Position numbers and translations under genes: made by a program. Below, piece after piece: positions 17,092-27,085 of a stretch of DNA of 64,000 nucleotides. Source of the DNA: Rhizobium sp. LC145 (GTDB lineage Bacteria > Pseudomonadota > Alphaproteobacteria > Rhizobiales > Rhizobiaceae); contig NZ_LBHV01000002.1 in the NCBI RefSeq assembly GCF_001005825.1, forward strand, positions 372,001 to 436,000, given 5' to 3'. Under the pieces are notes generated by a model. It was not told the DNA's origin. It did not search any database and saw nothing but the letters and a program-made list of their open reading frames with translations. Position 1 is the first letter of the stretch; each line of letters opens with the position of its first letter.

Positions 17092-18345
17092 TTACGGCTT
17101 GGCCGCGTCGATGATTTCCTGTTCGGCCTCGGCCGCCTGCTTGATCGAATCCTCGACCGACTGGCCCTCGAGCAACACACGGTTTGCCATGTCTATGGCG
17201 TTCTGGCGCTGGGCGGCTTCATCCTTGAACAGCGTCGTATGCGCGTATTCCAGACCTCTCAGGAAAGGACCGTAGATCGGGTCTTGAACGTTCTTTTCCG
17301 TCAGGGCCGCCGAACGGCGGGCCGGGAGCTCTCCCACTTCTTTTAGCCAGAGATCCATCGCTTCAGGCGAGGTGAGATAGGCCAGGAACTTCTTGGAGGC
17401 TTCCAGCTCTTCGCCTTCCGTCTTGGCGCTGATGGCGTTTGCGAAATAGCTCGCATAGTTCGACCGCACGCCTTCGGCATTGGCCGGCAGTTCGGTCACG
17501 CCCCATTCGAAATCCTTGATCGTCTTGAACGATCCCAGCCGGAAGGTGCCGTCGATCGTCATGCCGGCCATGCCGGCGCGGAAGGCGGCCTGGCCCTCGT
17601 CCATGAAGCCCGCCTGGCCGATCTTCTTTTCGAGCTGCAGGCTGGTATAGAATTTCAAGGCCTGAATGCCGGCTTCGTTGTCGTAATTTACCTTCTCGTC
17701 GTTGTCGGTATAGGGCGTGCCGCCGTATTGGCGGATCAGCACTTCACGCCACCACTGGTGATCCTGGCCGCCCATGTCGAGCGTGGAACCGGCGACCGTC
17801 AGGTTCCCCGAGGCATCGTGCTTGGCGATCTTTTCGGCTGCGGCCACGAATTCGTCGAGCGTCTTCGGCGGGTTGTTGGGGTCGAGACCAGCCTCGGTGA
17901 AGAGCTTCTTGTTGTAGAAGAGGGCGAGCGAGCGGACAGCGGTCGGCAGCCCGTAATAATCTTCGCCGCGCTTCATGGCGCTGACGATGGGGAAGAACTC
18001 GCTTTCGATCTTGTCGTGCGGGAAGGTGTCGGCCGGCAGCGGCTGCAGCAATTCGCCGGCGACGAACTTGTCGAGCCAGCCATAGAAGAGCTGCATGACA
18101 TCAGGCCCCTGGCCAGCCATATTGGCCGCGATGACGCGCGTCTGGTAATCCGCATAGGGAAAGGTCACATGTTTGACGGTGATATCCGGATTGGCCTTCT
18201 GGAACTCGGCGATAAGCTGATCCATCGCCTTCACGCGCGTGTCGAAGACATATTGCCAATATTCGATTTCCACCGCCTGTGCGGCATTGAATGCGAACGT
18301 GCTGAAGCCGGCAACGAGACCGGCGAACAAAGTTGCCTTGCGCAT
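17092..18345 (-). CDS. Sugar ABC transporter substrate-binding protein
   Basis: This is a 417-residue family 1 solute-binding protein. The ATG at 18345 is preferred because GGAGG stands six bases before it and because it opens a Sec signal (MRKATLFAGLVAGFSTFAFNAAQA). The mature N-terminus, VEIEYWQYVFDTR, is typical of carbohydrate-binding members. It is the first gene of the leftward operon and lies 261 bases from the divergent ROK gene, with a large palindrome in between. The ligand is not predictable from sequence. Confidence 0.9.
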   Translation of the reverse strand: MRKATLFAGLVAGFSTFAFNAAQAVEIEYWQYVFDTRVKAMDQLIAEFQKANPDITVKHVTFPYADYQTRVIAANMAGQGPDVMQLFYGWLDKFVAGELLQPLPADTFPHDKIESEFFPIVSAMKRGEDYYGLPTAVRSLALFYNKKLFTEAGLDPNNPPKTLDEFVAAAEKIAKHDASGNLTVAGSTLDMGGQDHQWWREVLIRQYGGTPYTDNDEKVNYDNEAGIQALKFYTSLQLEKKIGQAGFMDEGQAAFRAGMAGMTIDGTFRLGSFKTIKDFEWGVTELPANAEGVRSNYASYFANAISAKTEGEELEASKKFLAYLTSPEAMDLWLKEVGELPARRSAALTEKNVQDPIYGPFLRGLEYAHTTLFKDEAAQRQNAIDMANRVLLEGQSVEDSIKQAAEAEQEIIDAAKP

Positions 18346-18524
18346 GTGAGCCTCCATTTTGCCCCGCCGGGTTTGCCGGTCTGAGGTCACGTTTGTTCCC
18401 TGCGGCCGGCTGCCTATCGACCGACCTGCTTATGGATATGCGGAGGGTTCACGTTCGCTCCTCCGCCGCTGCGCTCAACCCCCGCAGCTGCCCCCTTACG
18501 GTTCCCCGCATCGGTCCGTTTGTC

Positions 18525-18554
18525 AATAAGATAATTTACTTGAATTATTTTATT
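18525..18554. promoter_or_regulatory. 30-bp AT-rich near-palindrome, probable ROK operator
   Basis: The arms AATAAGATAATTTA (18525-18538) and TGAATTATTTTATT (18541-18554) are inverted repeats matching at 12 of 14 positions, centred on CT. They form an AT-rich island in GC-rich DNA between the binding-protein operon and the ROK gene. NagC/Mlc-type ROK repressors are known to bind AT-rich palindromes of this general kind, so this is probably the operator for both arms. Confidence 0.7.
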
Positions 18555-18606
18555 CCCCGAGGCAGGTTCCTGCGATGGCACATACCGGCAACTGAAAGTC
18601 GGCGAC

Positions 18607-19833
18607 ATGACAATACAAACGATCGGCGCGCATCCGGTGGCTCTGGGGAAAAATCCTGAACGAAGCCGCGAGCACAACCGGCGTGTGGTGCTGGATGTGG
18701 TGCGCCGGCACGGCTCGCTCGGACGCGCGCATATCGCGAAACTGACCCAACTCACCCCCCAGGCGGTCGCCAACATCGTCGACGAACTTGTGGGAGAGCG
18801 GCTGCTGATGGAAATGGGGCGCCTGCGCTCTGGACGCGGCCAGCCGCCAATCCAGTTCGCGGTCAATCCGGAAGGCGGCGCGACGATCGGCGTGGAGATC
18901 GCCGCAGACCACATGGTGGCGGTCGCGCTCGATCTTTCGGGTCGGCTTCGAGACAAGCGCATTACGCCGCTCAAGGACACGACGCCGGACCACATCCTTT
19001 CAACGTTCGCAGAAGAGCTTTCCGCCCTCAACCGATCCGTCGCTTCGAAGCTTCTCGGCGTTGGCGTCGTGATGCCGGGTCCTTTCGAGATCGAAGGAAT
19101 GACTTCGGTCGGACCGACAACACTTGCCGGTTGGGCAGGGGTCGATGCGGCTGCGGCGCTCAGCAAGGCTTGCGGACATGCGGTCGTCGTCGAAAACGAC
19201 GCGACGGCCGCGGCCGTCGGCGAGCGGCTGTTCGGTGCCGGTCTGGCGATCTCCAATTTCTGCATGATCTATTTCGGCGTGGGTATCGGCCTCGGCATCA
19301 TCCAGGATGGTTCGCCCTATCGGGGGGCTTTCGGCAATGCCGGGGAAATCGGCCATGTCACCGTCGCGCCGAAGGGACGACCGTGCCCCTCCTGTGGGCA
19401 GCGAGGCTGTCTCGAGGGCTATGCCTCGGCCTATGTGCTGAAGGAGAAGCTCGCCGGCGTGGGAATAGAGAATTGCGAGGTTGCCGATCTCGAAAGGCTG
19501 CATGCTGCCGCCCATCCGGTGGTGGAGGGATGGGTCGAGGAGGCCGCCGCCTATCTCGGCCCCATGGTCGCGATGCTTGAAAACATCCTCGACCCGCAGA
19601 CGGTGATCCTCGGCGGTGCTCTGCCGGACGCCGTCATCGATGACATCATTCGCCGCATGGGCAACCTGCCCACGTCCGTGGCAAGCCGGCGTCAGCGCGC
19701 CTTGCCGCGCGTGCTGCGCGGCCAGACGGGGCAATTGACCGCGGCGCTCGGAGCCGCATCGCTGCCGCTGTTCCATGTCGTGACGCCGAAGCTGGAGACC
19801 TCGCTTACGGCGATCGCCGATATTCCTGCGTGA
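18607..19833 (+). CDS. ROK-family transcriptional regulator (NagC/XylR-like)
   Basis: This is a 408-residue repressor. A winged helix-turn-helix occupies about residues 20-75 (RRHGSLGRAHIAKLTQLTPQ and following). It is joined to a ROK sugar-kinase-like domain with a zinc motif of the CxCGxxGC type (CPSCGQRGCLEGYAS, near residues 259-273). ROK regulators release DNA when they bind a sugar or sugar phosphate. It diverges from the lyase/ABC operon and is 18 bases ahead of the PIG-L gene. It probably controls both arms through the palindrome at 18525-18554. Confidence 0.92.
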   Translation: MTIQTIGAHPVALGKNPERSREHNRRVVLDVVRRHGSLGRAHIAKLTQLTPQAVANIVDELVGERLLMEMGRLRSGRGQPPIQFAVNPEGGATIGVEIAADHMVAVALDLSGRLRDKRITPLKDTTPDHILSTFAEELSALNRSVASKLLGVGVVMPGPFEIEGMTSVGPTTLAGWAGVDAAAALSKACGHAVVVENDATAAAVGERLFGAGLAISNFCMIYFGVGIGLGIIQDGSPYRGAFGNAGEIGHVTVAPKGRPCPSCGQRGCLEGYASAYVLKEKLAGVGIENCEVADLERLHAAAHPVVEGWVEEAAAYLGPMVAMLENILDPQTVILGGALPDAVIDDIIRRMGNLPTSVASRRQRALPRVLRGQTGQLTAALGAASLPLFHVVTPKLETSLTAIADIPA

Positions 19834-19851
19834 TATACTGGAGGAGTTTTC

Positions 19852-22242
19852 ATGCTGACCGCCCGCGAACGCATCGAACGGCAGATGGCCGATCCCGCCC
19901 TCGTGCGGCTTCACCGCAAGCTGTCGCGGTTGAAATCCACAGTCACGGTGATGAACACCGGAGCGCATCCCGACGACGAGCAGAACGGCATGCTCGCCTG
20001 GTTCCGGCTTGGGCTCGGCGTTCGGGTCATCATCGCCTGCTCGACACGCGGCGAGGGCGGCCAGAATGCGCTCGGTCCGGAGCGCCTCGGCGCGCTTGGG
20101 GTGATCCGCTCGCGCGAGCTTGAAGAAGCTGCACGCGTTTTGGATGCCGATGTCTGCTGGCTGGGCCACGGTCCGCAGGATCCGGTTCACGATTTCGGTT
20201 TTTCCAAGGATGGGGATGCGACGTTCGGCCGATGGGGCGAGGCGCGCATCGTCGAACGGCTGGTGCGCGCCTACCGTCAGGAGCGTCCGGACATCGTCAT
20301 TCCAACCTTCTTGGATGTGCCGGGCCAGCATGGGCATCATCGGGCAATGACACGTGCTGCCGAGGCCGCGATCGCGCTGGCAGCCGACCGACAAGCCTAT
20401 CCCGAGCAACTGGCCGAGGGGCTGAAGCCCTGGACGGTTTCAAAATACTATCTTCCGGCCTGGTCCGGGGGCGGCGGCACCTATGATGACGAGGTACCAC
20501 CGCCCGATGCGACGCTGACCGTAACGGTCGATGGCCGGGAGCCGGTAAGCGGTGCGGAATACGACCGGATCGGCGAGTGGTCGCGCTACTATCATGCCTC
20601 CCAGGGAATGGGTCACTGGCCGAAAGAACCGGATCGGGCCTGGCCACTGCATCTGAAACTGTCCGCGACCGAGGTAAGGGAAGAGCGCTCCATCCTCGAA
20701 AACCTGCCGTCATCGCTTGCCGAGCTTGCCCGTATTCCGGGCGCCGGCGGCGAGGCGCTGCGTGCGGCAGATCATGCGATTGCGGCCGCGATTTCGGCTT
20801 TTCCGGATCGTGAGAGGATCATAACCGCACTTGTCGAGGCAGCGGGCCATCTGGAGCGTGCCGTCCTGTCGGCATCTGAAGAATTCCTCGCTTGGCACGG
20901 CCACCGTGTCGCCCGCAAACGGGCGGAGGTGGACGCAGCGATCCTTGAAGCCGCTGCCGTCTTCGAACGGGCCTATGTCGAACCCCCCGCCATTTCTCCA
21001 GGCGGCGTGGCGAGGCTAACGGTGGAAGTGGGCGAGGGAGCGGAGCGCATGGTCAAAGTGGTGCCGCACCTGCCGGAAGGCGTCTCGTTCTCGCGGCTCT
21101 CAACGGACAAGGACCAGGTCTTTTCGCTGACGGCGGATGCCGATGTTCCATTGTCGGGCCTCTATCTGCCGAGCTGGACCTCTCTTGAGGGCAACGGCCA
21201 TGCCTGCGTCGCCCTCTCGGCCGAAATCGGCGGCCGCACCGTGAAGGGGGCGTTCGATCTGGAGGAACTTTTCGCAGTCGTGCCAGCCCAGTCGCTCACA
21301 CTTGTTCCGGATGCGTTGATCATCCCGCTCGACACATCGCCAAGGGAATGGCCGGTTCAAGCCAAGATTTCAGGCGCCGAAGCGGCGGTATCCTTCAACG
21401 TTCCCGTCGGCTGGACGATGAAGAAGAACGAGGAGGATTGGCTGCTATCTTCAGCAGAGGCCGTGAAACCCGGCCTCGTCGAGATCCCGGCTGAGATCGG
21501 TAGCCGCCCCGCCTACCAGACGACGCCGATTGCCTATCCGCATATCGGCCGAGCGAGCTTCCAGGCACCGGCCGTGCTCAGGATTTTGCCGCTCGATCTG
21601 AAGCTGCCGGAAGGTGCGCGGATCGGCTATGTCGGCGGAGGCGCCGACCACGTCGGTAGCTGGCTTGGGCGCATGGGCCTCGACGTGACGGAACTCGATG
21701 CGGATGCTCTTTCTGGCGATCTCTCTCGATTCACCACGATCGTGGTCGGGATATTCGCTTTCGGCATCCGCAGGGATCTCGCTTTGGCGACGGAACGATT
21801 GCATCGCTTCGTCGAGGAGGGCGGCCATTTGGTGACGCTGTACCACCGCCCAAGCGATGGCTGGAGCCCTGAAAGGACACCGGTGCGTCGGATCGAGATC
21901 GGCTCGCCGTCGTTGCGCTGGCGGGTCACGGACCCTCAGGCGGAGGTTATCGTGCTGTCGCCGGATCATGTTCTGATGCAGGCCCCCAACGTCATCGGGG
22001 CCGAAGACTGGCGGGACTGGGACAAGGAACGCGGCCTCTATTTCGCGTCCCGCTGGGACGAGGCCTATGAACCTCTGCTCGCCATGCACGACGTCAACGA
22101 GCAGCCGCTCGAAGGGGCGCTGATCTCCGGCTCCATCGGCAAAGGCCGCCATACCCATACCAGCCTGGTTCTGCATCATCAGCTCGACAAGCTGGTGCCC
22201 GGCGCTTTCCGGCTGATGGCCAATCTCGTGCAACCGGCGTGA
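19852..22242 (+). CDS. Large PIG-L family deacetylase/hydrolase with C-terminal amidotransferase-like domain
   Basis: This is a 796-residue protein with GGAGGAG before the ATG. Residues ~30-245 form a PIG-L (LmbE) domain, the zinc-dependent fold of GlcNAc deacetylases. The motif AHPDDE (38-43) and HGHH (160-163) supply the expected metal ligands and catalytic aspartate. The middle (~350-560) looks like beta-sandwich material. The end, from about 585 (ARIGYVGGGADHVGSWL and following), resembles a class I amidotransferase/ThuA-like Rossmann fold without an obvious catalytic cysteine. No signal peptide is seen. Its place behind the ROK gene ties it to the lyase/kinase importer. The substrate is presumably an N-acylated or amino-sugar-containing compound, by inference. 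Confidence 0.85.
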   Translation: MLTARERIERQMADPALVRLHRKLSRLKSTVTVMNTGAHPDDEQNGMLAWFRLGLGVRVIIACSTRGEGGQNALGPERLGALGVIRSRELEEAARVLDADVCWLGHGPQDPVHDFGFSKDGDATFGRWGEARIVERLVRAYRQERPDIVIPTFLDVPGQHGHHRAMTRAAEAAIALAADRQAYPEQLAEGLKPWTVSKYYLPAWSGGGGTYDDEVPPPDATLTVTVDGREPVSGAEYDRIGEWSRYYHASQGMGHWPKEPDRAWPLHLKLSATEVREERSILENLPSSLAELARIPGAGGEALRAADHAIAAAISAFPDRERIITALVEAAGHLERAVLSASEEFLAWHGHRVARKRAEVDAAILEAAAVFERAYVEPPAISPGGVARLTVEVGEGAERMVKVVPHLPEGVSFSRLSTDKDQVFSLTADADVPLSGLYLPSWTSLEGNGHACVALSAEIGGRTVKGAFDLEELFAVVPAQSLTLVPDALIIPLDTSPREWPVQAKISGAEAAVSFNVPVGWTMKKNEEDWLLSSAEAVKPGLVEIPAEIGSRPAYQTTPIAYPHIGRASFQAPAVLRILPLDLKLPEGARIGYVGGGADHVGSWLGRMGLDVTELDADALSGDLSRFTTIVVGIFAFGIRRDLALATERLHRFVEEGGHLVTLYHRPSDGWSPERTPVRRIEIGSPSLRWRVTDPQAEVIVLSPDHVLMQAPNVIGAEDWRDWDKERGLYFASRWDEAYEPLLAMHDVNEQPLEGALISGSIGKGRHTHTSLVLHHQLDKLVPGAFRLMANLVQPA

Positions 22243-23177
22243 GCGGGCAGGCGGCACAAGAAATGGAAGGAGAGCGGGCATCCAATGCTCGCATCGGGGT
22301 GGGCTGGCTATTGTTGGACATGACGCTCGTTGCGGGCGGCATGACGGCGCTGGTCAAGGCTCAGGGGGCCACCTATCCCGCCTTCCAGCTGGTGTTCATC
22401 CGCGCGATGGTGGGGCTTTTCTTCATCCTGCCGCTGATCTGGCGTCATCGGCTGGAAATGACCCGCATCAAGCACCCGTGGCGCAACATCGTTCGCATCT
22501 CCTGCAATGCCGCCGCACTGTCGAGCAACTTTCTGGCGATCACCATTCTCCCATTGGCGACCGTGAATGCCGTGGGCTTCTCACGGCCGCTGGTCACCAT
22601 GGCCATGGCGGTGGCCATGCTCGGCGAGACCGTGAGCTGGCTCCGATGGCTCGGCGCCCTCGGTGCATTCGGAGGCGTCCTGATCGTGATCGCGCCGGGG
22701 ACCGCCGGTTTCGATGCGAAGGTGCTGGTCGTGCTGGTTTCGGTGGTTTTCGGTTCCCTGGCAATCATCCAGACGCGAGCCTTGAGGGACGAGAACACGA
22801 CTGTGATGATGGTGTTCTACACCCTTGGCCTGGCGGTGATCACCGCCATTCCCGCCATCATGACCTGGCAGCCGGTCCGGCCCTCCGATTGGCTGCCTCT
22901 GCTCGGCATCGGTTTTCTCGCCCAGATCGGCCAATATTGCTTTCTGCGGGCTTATCGTATCGCCGACGCCAGTGTTCTGGCGCCGGTGGGCTATCTTTCC
23001 ATCGTCTTCACTGCGGCGGTCGGCTATGTCTTTTTCGGCGAAGTGCCGGAGGCTCGCGTGATCCTCGGCGTCGTGGTCATTCTCGCTTCGCTCCAAGCTT
23101 CAGCCTGGCTGGAGAGAAGGATGAAACGACGCGCCATCCCATCGCGAGCTAAAGCCCGGCATGAGCGTCCTCGATGA
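22239..23177 (+). CDS. EamA/DMT-family permease
   Basis: This is a 312-residue protein with ten predicted membrane helices in two EamA repeats, of the drug/metabolite transporter superfamily that usually exports small metabolites. The GTG at 22239 overlaps the PIG-L stop by GTGA, suggesting coupling; an ATG at 22263 is the alternative start. Its 3' end overlaps the convergent napC gene by 29 bases. As the last gene of the ROK/PIG-L arm it may export a by-product, but this cannot be read from sequence. Confidence 0.85.
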   Translation: MSGQAAQEMEGERASNARIGVGWLLLDMTLVAGGMTALVKAQGATYPAFQLVFIRAMVGLFFILPLIWRHRLEMTRIKHPWRNIVRISCNAAALSSNFLAITILPLATVNAVGFSRPLVTMAMAVAMLGETVSWLRWLGALGAFGGVLIVIAPGTAGFDAKVLVVLVSVVFGSLAIIQTRALRDENTTVMMVFYTLGLAVITAIPAIMTWQPVRPSDWLPLLGIGFLAQIGQYCFLRAYRIADASVLAPVGYLSIVFTAAVGYVFFGEVPEARVILGVVVILASLQASAWLERRMKRRAIPSRAKARHERPR

Positions 23178-23844
23178 CCGCCCTCAGGTCGTCGATCGGG
23201 GTCGAGCCGGCCATCTTCTTGCCTTCCAGTTCCCGCGGCACCTTCCAGCCGGGATCGATGCCTTCCATGTTAGGAAGTTCATGCGCAATACCCTTGTGGC
23301 AATCGATACAGGTTGCCTGGCCCGACAGCAGATAGCGGGTGTGTATCTCGGCGGCGCGCTGCGTCTGCTTTTGAAGGTCCATCGCCATCGACGAATGGCA
23401 GTTGCGGCATTCCAGGCTATCGTTGGCCTTCAATCGCGCCCATTCGTGCTGCGCCAGTTCCAGCCGTTTTTCCAGGAATTTCGGCCGGGTATTGATCGTG
23501 CCGAAGATCTTGCCCCAGACTTCCTTGGACGCCTGCATCTTGCGGGCGATCTTGTCGGTCCAGTTGTGCGGAACGTGGCAATCGGGGCAGGAGGCGCGGA
23601 CACCAGAGCGGTTGGAGAAATGGATGGTGCGGGTCAGCTCCTCGTAGACGTTGTCGCGCATCTCGTGACACGAGGTGCAGAATTTCTCGGTATTGGTTAT
23701 TTCGAGGGCGGTGTTGAACGCCCCCCAAAACATCACTCCCCCGATGAAACCACCAAGAGTGAGGAAGCCGAGGCCGAGTGTTCCGGCGGGCGTGGCGAGG
23801 ATATTCCAGGCCCAGAGGATGATTTTCTTGATCCAGGCGATCAT
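23149..23844 (-). CDS. napC: Cytochrome c-type protein NapC
   Basis: This is a 231-residue membrane-anchored tetrahaem cytochrome that takes electrons from quinol and passes them to the NapAB complex in the periplasm. One N-terminal helix (~8-40) is followed by four CxxCH haem sites: CTSCH, CPDCH, CRNCH and CIDCH. It is the last gene of napEFDABC, with 4 bases after napB. The 3' end overlaps the convergent EamA gene. Confidence 0.96.
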   Translation of the reverse strand: MIAWIKKIILWAWNILATPAGTLGLGFLTLGGFIGGVMFWGAFNTALEITNTEKFCTSCHEMRDNVYEELTRTIHFSNRSGVRASCPDCHVPHNWTDKIARKMQASKEVWGKIFGTINTRPKFLEKRLELAQHEWARLKANDSLECRNCHSSMAMDLQKQTQRAAEIHTRYLLSGQATCIDCHKGIAHELPNMEGIDPGWKVPRELEGKKMAGSTPIDDLRAVIEDAHAGL

Positions 23845-23848
23845 AAGT

Positions 23849-24352
23849 TCACTCGCTTCCCGCTTGCTTGAAACCCATCTCGCTCATGTCCTTGAAAGCG
23901 TTGGGCACCAGCGGCCGCGTGTCGGCCTGGGGTACATGGCAGGCGGTGCAGAAGTATCGCCTTGGCGAAACATCGGCGAGCATCTGCCCATCGCGGGTCA
24001 TGTAGTGCGTGACGCTAATCATCGGCGCGCCCGAAGCCTGCATGAACTCGCGCTTGTGGCAGGACAGACACCGGTTTGCGTTCACCGAAAGCTGATAGCC
24101 TTCGATCGAGTGCGGGATGATCGGCGGTTGATCGGGATAGGCACGCATGACCTGCTTGTCGTCAACCACCCATTTCGGCAATGGCGCGGCAGCGCCCGTG
24201 GCCATCGAGGGTGTCGGGCCTTCGAGTTGCGGCACCATCTGCTGCACCACCTGGGCGAGGGACGCGGTCGCGAGGAACAGCACGAACCCTGCGGCGACCA
24301 TCATCCATTCGGATCGCCGGATCAGGCGACGGGAAGTATCTTGACCGCGCAT
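23849..24352 (-). CDS. napB: Periplasmic nitrate reductase small subunit NapB (dihaem cytochrome c)
   Basis: This is a 167-residue dihaem cytochrome with two CxxCH sites (CLSCH and CTACH) and an N-terminal export helix ([18 protein letters not shown]). It is the electron-transfer partner of NapA in the periplasm. The ATG at 24352 lies inside napA, giving a 31-base overlap. A later ATG at 24304 would leave a better signal-peptide start and no overlap, but neither has a strong ribosome site. Confidence 0.95.
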   Translation of the reverse strand: MRGQDTSRRLIRRSEWMMVAAGFVLFLATASLAQVVQQMVPQLEGPTPSMATGAAAPLPKWVVDDKQVMRAYPDQPPIIPHSIEGYQLSVNANRCLSCHKREFMQASGAPMISVTHYMTRDGQMLADVSPRRYFCTACHVPQADTRPLVPNAFKDMSEMGFKQAGSE

Positions 24353-26826
24353 TTTTTGAAATCCGTCTGTTTGGAGATGGGATCGGTTGCGTCGAGGGTG
24401 ACCTTGTTGATCAACTGGCTGGCATCGAACCAGGGAACAAAGATCACCCCAGGCGGCATACGATTGCGGCCGCGGGTTTCGACGCGAGAGCGGATTTCGC
24501 CCCGTCGGGAGACGATGCGGACCTCGGCGCCCTGGTTGATACCGCGCTTGCGGGCATCGTCGCCGTTCATGAAGACGCGGGCACCAGGAAAGGCCTTGTA
24601 GAGTTCGGGAACCCGCATCGTCATCGAGCCGGAGTGCCAGTGCTCCAGCACACGGCCGGTCACCAGCCAGAAATCGAATTCCTCATCCGGCGATTCGGCT
24701 GGCGGCTCGTAGGGAACAGCGAGGATGACCGCCTTGCCGTCCGGCTGGCCGTAGAACTTCACGCCTTCGCCCGGTTTCACATACGGGTCGTAGCCTTCGC
24801 GGTAACGCCAGCGGGTCTCCTGCCCGTTGACCACAGGCCAGCGAAGTCCGCGCACTTCATGATAGCTGTCGTAGGGCGCAAGGTCGTGACCATGTCCGCG
24901 GCCGAAAGCGGCATATTCTTCGAACAAACCCTTCTGGATGTAGAAGCCAAAATCCTTGGCCTCGTTGTTGGCGTATTCTTCATTGACCTCGCTGAGCGGG
25001 AAGCGGTCGACCTCGCCGTTGCGGAAGAGCACGTCATAGAGCGTCTTGCCGCGGTAGTCGGGATCGGCATCGAGGATATCGGCAGGCCAGACTTCGTCGG
25101 TGGTGAAGCGTTTGGAAAACTCGACCATCTGCCAGAGATCCGAACGGGCATCGCCTTTTGCCTGGACGAGCTGATGCCAGACATGGGTGCGGCGCTCAGC
25201 ATTGCCGTATGCTCCCTCCTTTTCCACCCACATAGCGGCGGGCAGGATCAGGTCGGCGCTCATGGCCGTAATGGTCGGATAGGCGTCCGACACGACGATG
25301 AAATTGTCGGGGTTGCGGTAGCCCTGCCAGGTTTCATTGCTCGTGTTGGGGCCGGCCTGGACGTTGTTGTTGACCTGCACCCAATAGAAATTGAGCTTTC
25401 CATCCTTCAGCATGCGGTCCTGTTCCACCGCATGATATCCGGGCTTTTCCGGGATGACGCCGTGGGGAATGCGCCAGATCTCTTCGGCATGTTTGCGGTG
25501 CTCGGGATTGGTCACCGTCATGTCCGCCGGCAGGCGATGGGCGAAGGTGCCGACCTCGCGGGCGGTGCCGCAGGCCGATGGCTGGCCGGTCAGCGAAAAC
25601 GGGCTGTTGCCGGGCTCCGAAATCTTTCCGGTCAGGAGGTGTAGGTTGTAGACCATCTGATTGGCCCACACGCCGCGCACATGCTGGTTGAAGCCCATGG
25701 TCCAGAGCGACATGACCTTAGTCTTCGGATCGGCGTAGAGTTCGGCAAGCTGCTCGAGGAAGCCCGCATCGACGCCCGTCAGCTCCGCCGTCTTCTTCAG
25801 CGTGTATTCGGAGACGAATTCCTTGAACGCCTCGAAGTCCATGGGCTCGGTCTTGGCCGGATCGGCAGAATTGGCTGCGTTGACTTCCACCGGATTGTCG
25901 GGCCGCAGGCCGTAGCCAATGTCGGTCACGCCGCGGGCGAACTTGGTGTGACTCTGGACAAAATCCTGGTTCACCCGTCCGGTTTGAATGATGTGGTTGG
26001 CGATATAGTTCAGGATCGCCAGGTCCGTTCCTGGCTTGAAGACCATCGGAATATCGGCGAGGTCCATGCTGCGGTGGGTGAAGGTCGAAAGCACCGCCAC
26101 GCGCACATGCGGATATCCGAGCCGGCGATCGGCGATGCGCGTCCAGAGAATGGGATGCATCTCCGCCATGTTCGAGCCCCAGAGCACGAAGGCGTCGGCA
26201 TTCTCGAAATCGTCGTAGCAGCCCATCGGCTCGTCCATGCCGAAGGTCCGCATGAAGGCGTAGGCCGCCGAGGCCATGCAATGACGGGCATTCGGATCGA
26301 GGTTGTTCGAACGGAAGCCGGCGCGCATCAGCTTGGTTGCGGCATAGCCCTCGAAGATCGTCCACTGGCCGGAACCGAACATGCCGACGGCGGTGGGGCC
26401 TTTTTCCTTCAGGACCTTTTTGCACTGCGTGGCCATGACGTCGAAGGCTTCGTTCCAGCTCACCGGCTCGAACTCGCCATCCTTGTCATAGACGCCGCCA
26501 CGCTTGCGCAGGAGCGGGGTCTGCAGCCGGTCTTCGCCGTACATGATCTTGGAGAGGAAATAACCCTTGATGCAGTTGAGACCGCGATTGACCTCCGCCT
26601 GCATGTCGCCGTGGGTGGCGACGACCTGGCCATCCTTGACGCCGACCATCACCCCGCATCCTGTACCGCAAAAACGGCACGGCGCCTTGGACCACTTGAT
26701 CTGCAGAGCCTCCACCCCGCCCGGTATAGGCTGCGCTTCCGCCGGCAGAGCCACCCCGGCGGCAGCTGCCGCGACCCCGGCCGCATGCGCCTTCAGCATG
26801 TCACGCCGTGTCAGTTCTCCCGTCAT
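24322..26826 (-). CDS. napA: Periplasmic nitrate reductase catalytic subunit NapA
   Basis: This is an 834-residue molybdopterin (bis-MGD) enzyme that reduces nitrate to nitrite in the periplasm. It has a Tat signal (TRRDMLK, then an alanine-rich segment). The [4Fe-4S] cysteines are Cys50, Cys53, Cys57 and Cys85 (CRFCGTGC and later GLNC). The molybdenum-ligand cysteine lies in NARHCMAS. The ATG at 26826 is chosen because GGAGAG precedes it and the Tat motif follows at once. It overlaps napD by 26 bases and napB by up to 31. Length matches the family. Confidence 0.97.
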   Translation of the reverse strand: MTGELTRRDMLKAHAAGVAAAAAGVALPAEAQPIPGGVEALQIKWSKAPCRFCGTGCGVMVGVKDGQVVATHGDMQAEVNRGLNCIKGYFLSKIMYGEDRLQTPLLRKRGGVYDKDGEFEPVSWNEAFDVMATQCKKVLKEKGPTAVGMFGSGQWTIFEGYAATKLMRAGFRSNNLDPNARHCMASAAYAFMRTFGMDEPMGCYDDFENADAFVLWGSNMAEMHPILWTRIADRRLGYPHVRVAVLSTFTHRSMDLADIPMVFKPGTDLAILNYIANHIIQTGRVNQDFVQSHTKFARGVTDIGYGLRPDNPVEVNAANSADPAKTEPMDFEAFKEFVSEYTLKKTAELTGVDAGFLEQLAELYADPKTKVMSLWTMGFNQHVRGVWANQMVYNLHLLTGKISEPGNSPFSLTGQPSACGTAREVGTFAHRLPADMTVTNPEHRKHAEEIWRIPHGVIPEKPGYHAVEQDRMLKDGKLNFYWVQVNNNVQAGPNTSNETWQGYRNPDNFIVVSDAYPTITAMSADLILPAAMWVEKEGAYGNAERRTHVWHQLVQAKGDARSDLWQMVEFSKRFTTDEVWPADILDADPDYRGKTLYDVLFRNGEVDRFPLSEVNEEYANNEAKDFGFYIQKGLFEEYAAFGRGHGHDLAPYDSYHEVRGLRWPVVNGQETRWRYREGYDPYVKPGEGVKFYGQPDGKAVILAVPYEPPAESPDEEFDFWLVTGRVLEHWHSGSMTMRVPELYKAFPGARVFMNGDDARKRGINQGAEVRIVSRRGEIRSRVETRGRNRMPPGVIFVPWFDASQLINKVTLDATDPISKQTDFKKCAVKILPVA

Positions 26827-27085
26827 GGTTCGGCTCTCCTCGTGTTTCCACATGTTCAAACACCATGTTGGCCGCGACGACCCCGTCGAGCACCGATATC
26901 CGGCTCAGCATCTCGCCAAGGGCGCCGGTGCTTGCTCCTTCGAGTACGATGACGATTTTCGCGCCGTTATTTGCATGGACCTCAACGCCGGCCATGTCTT
27001 TGATGTGAGTCAAAACGCTTTCGGTCGATCCGGGCTTCGTCGCGACCACTGCGCTGGAGATGTGCCAGGCCGTTTGATCAGCCAT
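26801..27085 (-). CDS. napD: NapD, Tat-signal-binding chaperone for NapA
   Basis: This is a 94-residue cytoplasmic chaperone that binds the NapA twin-arginine signal during cofactor insertion. The ferredoxin-like fold pattern is recognisable ([13 protein letters not shown], then [18 protein letters not shown]). The ATG at 27085 has AGGAGG just upstream. It overlaps napF by 8 bases and napA by 26, so the three are translationally linked. Confidence 0.92.
   Translation of the reverse strand: MADQTAWHISSAVVATKPGSTESVLTHIKDMAGVEVHANNGAKIVIVLEGASTGALGEMLSRISVLDGVVAANMVFEHVETRGEPNHDGRTDTA

Noticed and set aside
19000..20409. 469-codon minus-strand open frame across the ROK and PIG-L genes
   Set aside because: It is antisense to two genes with clear motifs. 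The product shows no domain, signal or membrane pattern.
23849..24352. napA/napB overlap as a sign of frame error
   Set aside because: Both proteins are complete with their cofactor motifs. A 31-base overlap, or an alternative napB start at 24304, explains it.
25681..26952. 423-codon plus-strand open frame opposite napA
   Set aside because: It is a shadow of napA, with no recognisable domain and a position opposite conserved molybdopterin motifs.
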